NCBI GenBank assembly: GCA_035222895.1 | Contig: JAVYIG010006806.1 | Coordinates: forward strand, 1 to 64,000 | Direction: 5' to 3' | Origin: Strongylocentrotus droebachiensis | Lineage: Eukaryota; Echinodermata; Echinoidea; Camarodonta; Strongylocentrotidae | DNA: 64,000 bases | In this document: positions 1-10,685 of the stretch, piece by piece | Layout: each line of letters opens with the position of its first letter | Numbering within the stretch: the stretch's first letter is position 1 | Program-made: the position numbers and the translations under genes | The notes under the pieces: generated by a model | Told to the model about the DNA's origin: nothing | The model's database searches: none | The model's input: only the letters and a program-made list of their open reading frames with translations

Positions 1-208
1 TAAGACCTATGTCACAATATGACGCCTTGAGTGCACAGGGCATTATATTTCAATTGGCGGTATTAGGGACTTTTAGAATGAGTGGACGAGAACACGACGT
101 ACGCCGACTGATCATGCGTGTCAACGTACTCAACTGCCCATGTTGACTACAATTAGAAATCTTTTAGATTGCACTCGACGATATACATGTATGCAGGAAG
201 TAACACTA

Positions 209-720
209 TGAATTACATGACAGACAAAGAAAGAGGACAAAATATACATTCCTCATTCTACCCTCAACAATAGGCCATTTTCTTAATGTAACCAAATTTA
301 ATGCATAGGTCTTTGTGAAGTGCCTCAATACAAATTATTTCAATCACCTGATAGGAATAGTAGTATTTCAATAGTCAGAATGCAACTGCATATATTAAGT
401 GTTGCTAGGTAGGTCAAGCCATAATGTTTGTCCAACGTGGCAACAACTAATGTATGCAGTTAGGATTCTGTCTATTGAAATACTATTATTCTTAACAGGT
501 GAATGAAATAGATTGTATTGAGGCACTTCACAAAGACCTATGCATTAAATTTGGTAACATTACGAAAATGGCCTATTGCTGTGGTAGAACATCCCTTCAC
601 TGCTCTTATGTAAAAATGTGTAGAACAGGTGCAATATGCATGTGACACTTGTTCTACACATTTTTACATAATAGCAGGGAAGGGATGTTCCTTTGTCTAC
701 CTGAGGAACTGTATATTTTA
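209..720. mobile_element. Palindromic MITE copy 1, interrupted by another MITE
   Basis: This is the same element as the one at 52585-52863. Shared landmarks are GACAAAGAAAGAGGACAAAA, then ACCCTCAACAA, then TTGCTGTGGTAG, then ACATCCC, then the hairpin centre GTAGAACAGGTG...CACTTGTTCTAC, then AGGGATGTTCCTTTGTCTAC and GAGGAACTGTATATTTT. Here the right end stops at 720 and lacks the final GTCCTCTTTCTTTGTC segment, so this copy is 3'-truncated. Between CAACAA and TTGCTG a 305-bp foldback is inserted (271-575). It is non-coding. Confidence 0.8.
271..575. mobile_element. Inner foldback MITE inserted in palindromic MITE copy 1
   Basis: It starts TAGGCCATTTTCTTAATG and ends CATTACGAAAATGGCCTA. The arms (about 271-375 and 473-575) are long imperfect inverted repeats; AGTGCCTCAATACAA in the left arm pairs with TTGTATTGAGGCACT in the right. 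The uninterrupted relative at 52.68 kb reads CAACAATTGCTG, so both insertion boundaries can be placed to the base. A diverged relative lies at 26955-27245. No ORF is present. Confidence 0.85.
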
Positions 721-882
721 TGCGCACGCGGCATATACTAGTATCGTACTAGATTTAGGAAAATCAAGGTTGACGCATTCTCGATCGCCGACTGAGACGA
801 CGTGACGCATGCGCAGTGCCTTAAAATGACGTCACACGTTGCAGTCAAAGCTGAAAACGTGCAAATCTAAAAGTCCCTAATT

Positions 883-1321
883 ATGTCTGCTGTGCACAAC
901 ACGTTATTTGAATGACGTAGGATTGCGTCATCGGCCTGACTGGTCTTTAGATTGACGCACCATGAAAGGTGACGTCACTCAAGGGGTGATCCTCACATGA
1001 ACACTTTAGCTATTTGCGTTGAGTAGACCAGTTAACTAATTTCGTGCATACTATTTGAACAACAAATTATGTAGACAACTTGAAAGCTTGTCCGAGCTTA
1101 ACCGACGTACTAACAAGAAATGTACGCAACGTGGATCCCATCCACAGAGGTGCCATTTTAGCAGGTGAATGAAAAGATTGTTGAATGAAAAAGATTGAAT
1201 TTTGAAATTGAAACTCGTCTGTTATCTATAGGCATATACATATAGGCTAATTACCGTCAGACTTGACACTCCTGACTCTCCATCACATAATACAAACGAA
1301 CAACAAAGTATAGAATTATAC
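883..1321. other. No gene recognised; flank of foldback cluster
   Basis: Several CpG-containing TGACGT/ACGTCA motifs lie at 905-980. A short stretch at 1150-1175 (GCCATTTTAGCAGGTGAATG) resembles the inner foldback arm. Nothing else is assignable. Confidence 0.4.
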
Positions 1322-1322
1322 C

Positions 1323-1632
1323 GTCTGGGGGTGTTTCATAAATAGTTCGTAAAGTTACGCATGACTTTACAAACGATTTGTATATGAACAGCCAAATGAG
1401 ATGCTCAATTACTATTGATTGTTATTTATTAAGTTGAACTGTGCAGATGTAGATTAACATTCTTATTATAACTAACATTTTTAATGCAAATCATATTTTT
1501 TGCCATAATTTAATTGAGGTTATTGGAAATATCAGAAAAAAAATTGGGCATCCTATCTGGCACTTCATATACAAGTCGTTCGTTAAGTCATGCGTAACTT
1601 TATGAAGAGCTTTATGAAACACCCCCCTGGTC
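1323..1632. mobile_element. TIR MITE (GGGGTGTTTCATAAA family)
   Basis: The left arm begins TGGGGGTGTTTCATAAA and runs to about 1385. The right arm ends TTTATGAAACACCCCCC at about 1629. Both arms carry AAAGTTACGCATGACTT and a TTGTATATGAA stretch in inverted orientation, giving about 60-bp TIRs around a roughly 180-bp AT-rich core. No transposase is encoded, so it is non-autonomous. A target duplication is not clear. Confidence 0.85.
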
Positions 1633-2719
1633 GGTTGCTTATCTGGAACCCTGTGGAATTGAGATTGAGGGCTATATAAGTGAAGAATCGTAAACGGAAT
1701 GCGAGGACTGATGAAATAGTTCCTTGCGAAGCCTTTTGTAATTATTATAATTATCATTTCAGCAAATAATTATCGGACTTAGAATATTAGTACTAAAACT
1801 CAAAATGACCAAACCAACACCTCTCCCCCCCCCCCCCCATATTCAAAACGGCTGGTTGCACCGCTGAGTCACAATATTCAGTTGTCACACGGGAGCTGCA
1901 ACTATTAAACCCTATCGATGAATTAGCCTAATTTCGTCCTGAAAAGGTAAACTTTGTCCATCTGTGTAATTAAAATCAATGAAAGCGCCTCGAGACAAGT
2001 CTACATCCGCCCGCCCATACCAAATATCTGTTTAATGGGAAAGCAAGACATTGTTTATCACCGAAAGGGTGCTTCACGTGCTGGATTTTGGGCACAATGT
2101 ATAGAGATCTGGTTCCGAAGGATGATCAATAACGTAAGCTTGAAACTTTTCAGTTGTAAATGTGGATGTAGCCCAGAGTCAGTCTCATAATAATATAGAA
2201 CAATCGAATATGAACAACATGGAAACTTTAGGGAGTTGCATACAGTATATGTGTATTGATGCGGGAAAGTGATTCTTAATCGTGTTTATATAAAAGCCAA
2301 TTGCTTTAATTGCAACTGATTGAACTTATTTAATAACTTAATTTGAATTACGCAATCCTAAAATTGTGGGTTGACGATGGGTATAGAGAAGAAGACAAAG
2401 AAGGAGAATAAAAAGGATAGGACTGCAATTGTATTAGAACAATATGCATGCATCGATGCCCGTGTTTTACATGGTAGATGAAAGAGCCTCTCGCGGAATA
2501 TCCAGAACAATCTGTTGGAAGTCTGTAGCATCTCGGATAGTGGAGATAGTTAGACCGAATAAACGCTTAAAAACATGTCTGAAAAATCAACATGGTGCCT
2601 GAACAGTCACGCATGAGTGATTTCGGAGATGCCTACGAATGCCAACGAAGTTTGAAAGAATTCGGGATCGAGCAAGTTAAGTATAAAGTAGGGATCGCCA
2701 GCCGAATGGGATTTCGGAA
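1633..2719. other. Unassigned intergenic DNA
   Basis: A C14 run lies at 1825-1838. The only open frames are short (78 codons or fewer) and show no recognisable domain or splice context. Confidence 0.5.
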
Positions 2720-3126
2720 ATAAGAAGGAGAAGAAGAAGAAAAAAATTAAAAGCAGAAAAGAAGAAGAATAATTAAGAACACAGACGGAAACAAGGCATT
2801 GACAAAAAGTTGTCAACGCAAAGAAAAGGAAGAAGAAGAGGATAAGAGGAAGAAGATGAAGAAGAAGAAGACGAAGAAGTAGAAAAAAGAAAAATTAGAA
2901 GAATGATACAAACAAAGAAGAGTACAAGAGGAGAAGACGATACAGAAGGAGATGAAGGAGAAAACTAAAGGAGAATAAGGATTGTAAAAGAAAGAGATAC
3001 AGTTTGGGAAGTGTGCAAGAGGGAGAAAGATAGAAAAAGAAAGAATGGTATCACACGTGTCATCAAATGGAGAAAGTATCTTATAACATGACCTACACAA
3101 ATAAGAGAGAGGGGGGGGGGGGGGGG
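2720..3126 (+). repeat. Strand-asymmetric purine tract (degenerate GAA/GGA) ending in G16
   Basis: The plus strand is overwhelmingly A and G, with many GAAGAAGAA blocks at 2720-2775, 2817-2900 and 2990-3050. It ends in an AGAGAGA run followed by 16 consecutive G at 3111-3126. Serine/phenylalanine-rich reading frames on the minus strand are translations of this tract, not genes. Confidence 0.85.
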
Positions 3127-3214
3127 TTGGGAAGGGAGTCATCTCTGTGTGTCTCCCAAGGCTGATCCTATTCTCATTATAAGAGAGAGGTTGATGAATT
3201 GTTCGATCCATCAG

Positions 3215-4147
3215 CGTGTGACTGTGTTAATGTCAGTGACAATACATCGCAGTTGAGTGATTTGGGGTGTTCGCAAAATGTCCAATTATCGCCAGATTTA
3301 GCCCGTTCTGTAATCTGACGTATAAAGGGGAGGAAGAGAAATGAGGGGAGGAGAGAAGAATGGAGGGAGTGGAGGGGAATGAAGGGAACGCATTATTTCA
3401 CCTTAATCCCCAGAAGAAATATTTAAGGCTCGTTAACATGTTTTAACATCCCACGCTTTGAAAACAACACAAAACACACAAACTAAAATCACTGAACGTA
3501 GAGCATCACCTCTCGGCAACGCTATATTTGATTATTGCGTTGATATTATTGCGTTGAAATAAATCTCTACAACCTAACATGTTTGAGAAAGTGTTTCTCC
3601 CACCTCTCGCAACATGATGAATAATTACTACACCCACTAGGATACGTAATTCATTGTAGTTTGCTTTAATAGTTTTTTAAGCGTCTGTAAAAATAGAATA
3701 GCGCCTGGCTGAAATGTTCCCTAGGGAGTAGAGAATGTGCATATATTGACTGAGGGCAAGCCTGAATCCGATGATTGTGGTAATATCTGTAAAAACGCTT
3801 AGAGATATTATCGATGTATTAACCGTTCTATTATGCCATTATATCATTAGTATTGTCATTATAACGTTCGATATCACCAATGATCATTTAACAATATAGT
3901 GACAAAATAATATCAACGCCTTTTTTCACTAAATAATAGTATAATGTTTAGAATTTCGAACAACCTCCTCTCAATCGTCCTGCTCTTTCGCAATTCATAT
4001 AGTATTACTATACACCATTGCCCCTCCTCCACCGATGTCAACACCAGCGCGCTACCCTACTGTCCGTACGTCCTTCAACTTCAAGATGCGATAGGGTGAT
4101 GGGCAGTGCCATCTCTCAGCGGGTTATTGTGTTAATGTCAGTGACAA
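3215..4147. repeat. Pair of 20-bp direct repeats about 900 bp apart
   Basis: GTGTTAATGTCAGTGACAAT occurs at about 3223-3242 and again at about 4131-4150, each preceded by a related CAGCGKGT stretch. The intervening sequence contains a SINE-tail remnant (3695-3850) and otherwise AT-rich DNA. It may be a small duplication or the two ends of an unrecognised element. Confidence 0.5.
3695..3850 (+). mobile_element. Decayed tRNA-SINE 3' part
   Basis: GCGCCTGGCT...AAGCCTGAATCCGATGA...GGTAAT...ATCTGTAAA...CGCTTAGA matches the 3' half of the SINE at 24690-25023 in the same order. There are substitutions, a small insertion after TCCCTAGGG, and decay of the (ATT)n tail. The tRNA-like head is missing. 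Confidence 0.7.
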
Positions 4148-4746
4148 TCTGTCCTCTATCGTTTTCATTCCACAGGTAATGAGAGCAGCTTGACGCCTTG
4201 GGAACCCGGGGCCGACACCCGGGGCCCCCGTTGCGCGAATAGTTATTCACCAGTTGCAAAGTTACGATCAATCATAACTTGAAAGCGAAACCAGTGCCAA
4301 ATCGAGGGGCAGGAACACAAGTCCCCATGACATATGCATTCCCTTTAAATACGTATCAATATAATGTGCCCCAACGTGTGCCTACAGCAAGCATTTTCTT
4401 TTACTCCCCCTAACCTTGGCCAGTGATTTAAACCTACATACACAGTAGATGGAACCGATATCGGATCATGATTATTAGAGCCGTAATTGGTCTCAAATAT
4501 TTCATTTCTCCAGAATGAGACAAAGTTATCCTGATAACAATTCAATTGATGATCACAGAATTACTCGGAAAACTAATTATTCGATAGAAGGATAATAACG
4601 GGAAAACTATCAAAGCTCATAATGATTCGAAGCCGTGGCGTGTAGTTGATTCAGCATAATTATATTCGAAGCAATTATATCATTTAGAGCACATAACGAT
4701 CATAACTTTATGACCCACACATCTGCATGGAAAATACCAATAATCA
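3851..4746. other. Unassigned; GC-rich CCCGGGG doublet at about 4205-4230
   Basis: Mostly AT-rich. A short GC-rich block contains two CCCGGGG copies around CCGACA. No coding potential is recognised. Confidence 0.45.
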
Positions 4747-4878
4747 TTAAAGGTAAATCATTTAAATGATTCCTACATGAACAAATTAATAATTTGGGAT
4801 TTTCATCAACCGTATAATCGTACCTTTAGTCATTCTGCATGGAATATTTTGTTGTCGAACAATTCATCATACCTTTAA
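4747..4878. mobile_element. Small TTAA-flanked MITE
   Basis: TTAA at 4747-4750 is followed by AGGTAAATCA. The other end reads TCATCATACCT followed by TTAA at 4875-4878. The 124-bp body has short imperfect TIRs (AGGTAAATCA against AGGTATGATGA). The TTAA on both sides matches the TTAA target duplication seen in larger elements of this window. Confidence 0.55.
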
Positions 4879-5153
4879 TGACAAATTGCGAAGGATGGGT
4901 ACTATTTAGAGGGCTAGTCAGTAGTGACCTTTTTTAAAACATGATTGCCACTGCAGGTAGAGTTCAAGGGAATTATCGTTAGAGGAATGATAGGCATGTT
5001 TTAATCACGATTCTCTTTACGAGTAAGCATAATTATTTTTATATCAAACAATTTTCAACTTTCATTCATCCATTCATTGCCTGATTTACTACTTTATCAC
5101 GCTTTTATAATCCTATGCGTTAATACAACAAAATACGTACAACAAAAACAACA
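4879..5153. other. Unassigned AT-rich DNA
   Basis: No ORF, repeat or motif is recognised apart from an ACAACAAAAACAACAAAAACA stretch leading into the CA microsatellite. Confidence 0.4.
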
Positions 5154-5158
5154 AAAAC

Positions 5159-5188
5159 ACGCACACACACACACACACACACACATAC
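5159..5188. repeat. (CA)n microsatellite
   Basis: Nearly pure CA dinucleotides, from ACACGCACACAC through ACACATACAC. Confidence 0.95.
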
Positions 5189-6425
5189 ACTCATGAAACT
5201 CAGACAAAAACATTGCAACGTCTTTCTTCTACTATTATTCTAACTTAAAAACTTGGAAATGAATGTAAATATGCGGTTGAAAAGTCGACTATGGCCCGCA
5301 TGGAACCCAAGTCTAACCTGGGTTCTTTTTAATGTCATTTAAATAATGTTAAGTAAAGTTTGTTTAGGTTGACTTTCTAGACATTCTGAGTGAACATTAA
5401 TTTTGTTAAGATGATTGGTATACGTTAAATTTAACGCGAAGCCCATGCAGCTTAAATTTTGCTCATGAGAAATTGTTTACCGTCACTTATTGCTGTGTGT
5501 CCTTCAAGCTTTAACATTTAAACTGAAAGGGAAAGACATCTTTGACAGCAAATTACTCTAGAGGAAAACAGAAAAATCACGACAGTAGTAAAAGTTTGAA
5601 TAAAATCGGACAAAAATGGAGAAATTATAAATATTTGAAAGTTGTTATCACTATGGATCTGGGCTCATTTAGGTTGGTGAATGGGTCATTTCTTTATGAT
5701 GTAGTGTTTTTCTATGTCTGTGTTTTCTATTTTTTTCTAATACACAAAACGACTTAAATTTTTCACAAAATCAGTTATGACTCAGGAGGGTCTTTTCTTT
5801 TCAGAGGACCTATAATACTATGATATTCATAATATATCTTTAGTATTGTACCCCAGGGGGAGAAGGCACTTAGGAAAAAAAAACAAAAAACTGATGTATT
5901 TTGAACAAGACAAACGGGAGACTTATCCGCGACTACGTCACAATCCACTGACCAAAATGCAAATTTGATATTCGCATAATTATTGATCTCATATATAAAA
6001 CATTCAGCTTTCTTACTATTGATCCAATTTCTTTCAAACTTTCACCTGGCTTTTTGTTCCCTTATATTTCAACATTAACGCAAATGAACTAAGGTTGAAT
6101 CGCCCTTTAATAATTCACTTGTACGTAGAAGATGAATATTAGTCTAATTTGGTGGAATACATTACTAATTGCTTCGGAGTCGTTGTTCTCGCTGACATTT
6201 TAAAAGTGTACCATGAACAAAACCTGAGTAATGGTAGTCATGGTTACCTAATAACTGTATGTACTTGTCACCCTGGGAGCGGTAAGCATTCTCATTGGTT
6301 AATAACGGAAGGATGGTTATTGAATTAATGGATGACATAACCGAGCTTGTTATCATTATTTCCTGACATTATGGGGGTGCTATTAATAACATTAATGCAT
6401 TAATATTTGCCAAAGAAATAACGAA
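5189..6425. other. Unassigned intergenic DNA
   Basis: Short hairpin GAACCCA...TGGGTTC near 5301-5325. CCTTTAA at 6103-6109 resembles one end of a TTAA element, but no partner end was found. The small open frames have no domain. Confidence 0.4.
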
Positions 6426-6431
6426 AGAGGC

Positions 6432-6496
6432 GGTGAAGAGAAAGAGGAAGGGAACTGAGGAAGAGAAGAGAGTGAGAGGAATGGAGGGAGAGAGAT

Positions 6497-6564
<68 letters not shown>

Positions 6565-6565
6565 A

Positions 6566-6599
<34 letters not shown>

Positions 6600-6612
6600 G
6601 GAGAGGGAGGGA
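6432..6612. repeat. Compound (GA)n-(TA)n microsatellite
   Basis: Long GA dinucleotide runs at about 6500-6565 switch into an uninterrupted TA run at about 6568-6594, flanked by degenerate GGA/GAA. Confidence 0.95.
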
Positions 6613-7392
6613 GGAGGTTATATAGGGAGAAGTATTTAATGAAGCGCAACAATTCCTATGATTTTAGTTGACAATAAATCAAATAGATAACATTCACAAC
6701 CCACTCACTTCTTTTAAATTCATTCTGGCAATTGAATTTATGTCAGCAATTACATGCATCAGTATCTTTCATCTTCCACCGTCTGCCTCTACAATACATG
6801 CATTTCGAGACGTTGCAATTCAATGACATTTCCCAGTTAATATTCGAGATAATACCTGAAACCCCCATAAGATCTCGGCCGTGAAACGGCCGATCACCGC
6901 GAAAATGTGCACGCATGTCAAGTGAAGTGTTTTTAATGCTACGATAAAATCAATTTTTTGAAAAATGTGCTTATTTGCATATTTATGGTAATTTATGCAA
7001 ATAAATTCATAAATCACGTTTTACCCATACATCATATATTATTCATATTTAAGCAATCCTTTTCACTATTTATATTCATTAGGCCATTTGGAATAATAAT
7101 ACGACACAAAATCTGGAAGAGCCAGCTTAGGCCTGTTCCTTAGATTATATCTTGTTTTGATAATTTCTTATGTATTTCATTGTTTTTTTTAAGTTATGTA
7201 TTTTATTGTTTTTGTAGTTTTATTTCATTTCTAACTACAATTCAACTATTTTGACTCCCAAAACAACCACCTAAACTTTAAACAAGACCCAATTACCAAT
7301 GTTTGATCTATATTTACGAAAAATGACATTTCTATATGTTTTGTACACAAATCACGAAAATGAGCGATTTTCGGGCTGACATGCAAAGACAA
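6613..7392. other. Unassigned AT-rich DNA with one small GC hairpin
   Basis: TCGGCCGT-GAA-ACGGCCGA at about 6876-6894 can fold into an 8-bp stem. The rest is AT-rich and contains several poly(T) stretches. No gene is recognised. Confidence 0.45.
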
Positions 7393-7408
7393 AAGGTCAC
7401 GTGACCTT
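7393..7408. promoter_or_regulatory. 16-bp perfect palindrome containing an E-box
   Basis: AAGGTCACGTGACCTT is self-complementary and contains GTCACGTGAC, the type of core bound by bHLH-ZIP factors (USF/TFE family). No gene start is visible next to it, so function is only a possibility; such a word can arise inside a repeat. Confidence 0.35.
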
Positions 7409-7753
7409 GTAACTGTAGGTCCGATTTTCAAAAAAATATTTTAAAAGATGCGCAAGACTCGAAAGAAAAGAGTCAGCGAGCGGCGGGGCGCCATGCATAT
7501 GTGTTCTCGAACAATCAGAAAAATCGTGGAGGGGGTGGGGGGGGGGGGGCATAATGGCCCCGGCCTTATTAGGGTTAAGAGAAAGCCATGAATATCTTAA
7601 AAGTGTTCGTAAATGTGAGAAAACGCGGGAGGTTGGGGTGGGATTGACACCTATAAACATTTGTAATTTGGATTCAAATTATATTATAAGTTTTAAAAAT
7701 AAATCACATTTTTATTTAGTGGGGCACATGCCCATCGTGACTCTAATATGAAG
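7409..7753. other. Unassigned, with interrupted G13 run
   Basis: G13 lies at 7537-7549 after GGAGGGGGT. GGGGCACATGCCC near 7722-7734 resembles GGGGCATGTGCCCC near 48832-48845 and may be the end of a dispersed repeat. No gene is recognised. Confidence 0.4.
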
Positions 7754-7905
7754 AGGAGGCGTGATAGCTCAGTCGGTAGAACAGTGGTCTCGTAATCCGG
7801 GGACCCGGGTTCGAAACCAAGGCGATGCGCTAGTGCCCTTTGATAAGGCATTACTCCTCATTACAAGGTCTCTCGGAGAGGACCTACATGTTCTCTATCT
7901 GATTA
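7754..7905 (+). mobile_element. tRNA-derived SINE
   Basis: Pol III promoter elements are visible: A box TAGCTCAGTCGG (7765-7776) and B box GGTTCGAAACC (7808-7818), 31 bp apart. The tRNA-like head is followed by a tRNA-unrelated body (GTGCCCTTTGATAAGGCATTACTCCTCATTACAAGGTCTC, cut here to landmarks GATAAGGCA and TCTCGGAGAGGAC). The same head and body occur inverted at 32765-32930, which marks it as dispersed and not a single tRNA gene. The acceptor stem does not pair well. Confidence 0.8.
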
Positions 7906-8223
7906 ATAACAAGCATTTTTGCTTTCTTAGCAGTCAGGTCAAATAACCACCACTACACATGTCTGTATTGATCAACTATACCCCTCTCATTCTCCATGTT
8001 CTATCTACATGTATCTCCAGTCGCTTAGTTATAACATCCCTCTCACGTCATGCTTATAAGTAAATGGGATAACCTTGTATCATATTTCTAGTCTCTTCAT
8101 ACATTTATTAATTAATCTTGAGCTTTATCCATAGGAGACTGCTATCGTACCGCTGTGCATTAAACTGCATTTGAACCCTTTATGTACCATCGTGCACTCT
8201 CGACGTCTCCTAGTCTCCATCGC
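7906..8223. other. Unassigned
   Basis: AT-rich sequence with no recognised repeat or gene. Confidence 0.4.
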
Positions 8224-8456
8224 CACCCCTCCCCCTCTCTCTCTCGCTCGTCATTGTTCCGCTCCCTTCACCCCCTCCTCATTCTACCTACCCACCCTTC
8301 CTAAAATATATATTTGCTTATGCGATCAATATAATATGTATTGATAGAGATATCCATAATCTATGATTACTTAAGAGTGCAAGTGGGTGCATCTGAACCT
8401 TTTTGTCTTCATTTGTTTAATTTACTTCACTGGGCTCTCTCCATATTCCATGCCTC

Positions 8457-8487
<31 letters not shown>

Positions 8488-8690
8488 TTCTTCTTCTTCT
8501 TCTTCTTCTCTCTCTCTCTCTTCGTTTCTCATTATAGTTCTCTCTCTCTCTCTCTCCCCCTCTCGCTTTTCCTCCCTCTCTCATGCCCTTCCATCCCCTT
8601 TTCAACCAATCTCATGACTTACCCACCCTTCCCTACAATATATATTTGCTCATCTGATCAAGATGATATTTCATCCTACCTCGTTTGCTA
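8224..8690 (+). repeat. CT-rich low-complexity block with internal direct repeat
   Basis: Pyrimidine-rich plus strand with (CT)n at 8456-8482, (CTT)n at 8484-8510 and further (CT)n to 8560. ACCCACCCTTCC followed by ATATATATTTGCT occurs twice (about 8290-8340 and 8622-8675), showing a segmental duplication of about 330 bp around the microsatellite. Frames crossing it encode only Ser/Leu/Phe runs. Confidence 0.85.
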
Positions 8691-9642
8691 ATCCCGTGCC
8701 CGCCTCCATTTCATAAGACCGTTACCAGCAGGCCCGTGCCCAGAGCACGAACGGTAATACCGCGTTCTGACTCGGGCAAATTTATACTGCATCCGTATAA
8801 TTATAAGGACACTTCGTATGAAGCAGACAAGAATAAACAAAACTAAAGAAACGTCTTATAAAGAAGCTAGTTTTGAGGAGGCCAGTTGAAATGATAGCTG
8901 GCTAGTCATTAGTGCGGGTCCACAATAAGAGTCATCTCGATTTACGATTTTCGTACGATACGACGTTTAAACGTTTAGACATTCGAAACGATCGTGCTCA
9001 AAGATGCGTTACATTATCTACCGTTCAGATTAGAAGAAAGACAAAAAAAATCAATGAACTTCGCTAGTCTGAACGAGGGTCGGATGATTTATTGAAGAAG
9101 AGACTATAGAATGAAATCGACTGTAGCCCGTCGCAAGAAAAACTTTTGATTAAATTACCCTGTCCTGCGTGTTGTCTGGTTCATGTCATCTTAAGGAATA
9201 CCTGGAGTAATAAGCAACCTGACAGCAAAGAGCTACAAGCCAAAATGATATTATTGTAATATGCGTCTTTGCAGTGCACGTATTTCTATATTTTTCGGAG
9301 AGAGATAGAGGGGTGGGGGCGCTTCAGTAAGACGCCAGGGGTCCCTAATTATGTCTTCAGGTTTCAGAGTTCTTTCCGATAAACTGTAATACATTAACAG
9401 CAGGCAGTAAGTTTTGGACTTCGTGACTAAGTGATTTTGTAAAATGTTTAATGTTATTTTTCCATTCAATTCATGCGCATCTCAACATGTTTTCTTTATT
9501 TTTATATCACGATGACTGTGTTATGATATTGTGAATACAAATTATATAGTGCAACATGTATTTCCTATCCCAATTCCGCTTGTATAATCATTCCTTAACT
9601 TTCCCACATAATTACTACAACATCTAGAATCAGATTTAAAAG
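8691..9642. other. Unassigned intergenic DNA
   Basis: GTCCCTAATTATGTCT at about 9339-9354 matches the sequence at the outer foldback arm near 874-889, but no further homology was found. Nothing coding is recognised. Confidence 0.4.
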
Positions 9643-9712
9643 CCCCCCCCCCCCGACAGAGAAACGGAGAGGGAAGGGGGGGGGGGAGAGAGATAGACCC
9701 AGAGAGAGAGTA
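9643..9712. repeat. C12 ... G11 pair followed by (GA)n
   Basis: Twelve C at 9643-9654 and eleven G at 9676-9686, 21 bp apart, could pair as a hairpin. A GAGAGA stretch follows. Confidence 0.85.
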
Positions 9713-10260
9713 TAATAAAGTTACATAAATTGACAAGCAATCTTTTAATATTTAAGGTTTAACGTGCGATAATTTTAAACGATTTTAAAGAATTATTTTA
9801 AAGATCAGAATCAATTTAAAGATCATAATCAATTTTAATCAAAAATATATAAAATGTACTTAAGAGAAGAACGAGAAGGAGTGGAACAGATTGAGGAGGA
9901 GGTTGCGAGCTACATGACTTTAGTTTGGTTCCAATACAGGTATGCAGGAGTCGGAGTAATTCGAATTCCCCATCCGCATATCATAGCACGCTAATAGCGA
10001 GGGTAAAGAGACGCATGCGCAAGGCAAGACCTTCCACCGATCCGAAACCAGTCCCCGGAGATACATTATCATTGATCGAATCATTTTAATTGTGTTATCA
10101 CCGATTGCGTATTGATTGCACGCATGGTCCTCAATGGGTATACCAACCCTTCCCTTCGCCCTCCGCGCCCCGTGAGTCTGCGATACAATGTGGGCTAAGC
10201 AAATTTTGCTAGTCATGCTAGTGGCCCATTTAAAAGTACACTTGGAGAAACAATACACTT
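9713..10260. other. Unassigned
   Basis: Small ATTTTAAAGA-type repeats at 9775-9840. A mixed-composition stretch at 9920-10210 has an open frame of about 118 codons on the minus strand, without recognisable domain or splice signals, so it is not called a gene. Confidence 0.4.
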
Positions 10261-10372
10261 TCGCCAAGAAGAACAAAATAAAAGAAGAAGAAGAAGGAAA
10301 AGAGGAAGAAGAAGAAGAAGGAGAAGAAGGATAAAGAGGAGCAGGAGGAGGGAAGGAAAAAAAAAAGAAGAC
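10261..10372 (+). repeat. (GAA)n-rich purine tract
   Basis: The plus strand is almost entirely A/G, with GAAGAAGAAGAAG blocks and a final A10 run. Confidence 0.9.
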
Positions 10373-10483
10373 TTATTGACACCACTATGAATGTTAATTT
10401 TGGTCCACCCATTTTGAATTCATGTTTTAACAATGTTTCCAGTTTTACAAATCCGATTTACTTAACTCATTTTCCCAAGTAGA

Positions 10484-10685
10484 TTGTAGTGTAATACAAA
10501 ACGTTTGTGAATACAGTCTTTGAAATTCCGAATTCAAATCATAAATATCTCGATAATCAGACAGGCTATCGGCTGTAAAGTCATGGGATTTCTGACTGAC
10601 CTAACAATTTATAATTATGATTGTAGCATGAGCTAAATCTAGGATTTTGTTTCAGAATCTGAGACAAAGATACCCAATCCCTTTA
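10484..10685 (+). mobile_element. TTAA-type MITE, family B, 5'-truncated copy
   Basis: Landmarks ATCATAAATATCT, GATAATCAGACA, CTATCGGCT, GAGCTAAATC, TTTCAGAATCTGAGACA and ACCCAATCCCT followed by TTAA (10682-10685) match the element at 29456-29846 in order. The 5' end typical of the family (AGGCATTG...) is absent. Confidence 0.75.

Larger units (their letters stand above)
1..1000. repeat. Outer diverged inverted repeat (foldback), arms about 1-180 and 740-960
   Basis: The 16-mer ATTAGGGACTTTTAGA at 64-79 reappears reverse-complemented at 867-882. Homology between the two arms continues inward: a CGACGT...GACTGATC...ATGCG stretch near 96-120 pairs with the strand opposite about 770-815. There are also hints of pairing outward past position 1, so the true left end lies outside the window. 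The space between the arms is filled by the middle and inner palindromes. No ORF is present. It is probably a non-autonomous foldback element, with its outer boundaries not resolved. Confidence 0.55.

Noticed and set aside
7761-7833. A real tRNA gene
   Set aside because: A and B boxes are good, but the acceptor and anticodon stems do not pair and the sequence recurs at 32.8 kb with a common non-tRNA body, so it is a SINE.
9335-9356. Third copy of the outer foldback end (GTCCCTAATTATGTCT)
   Set aside because: Only 16 bp match and the flanks do not align.
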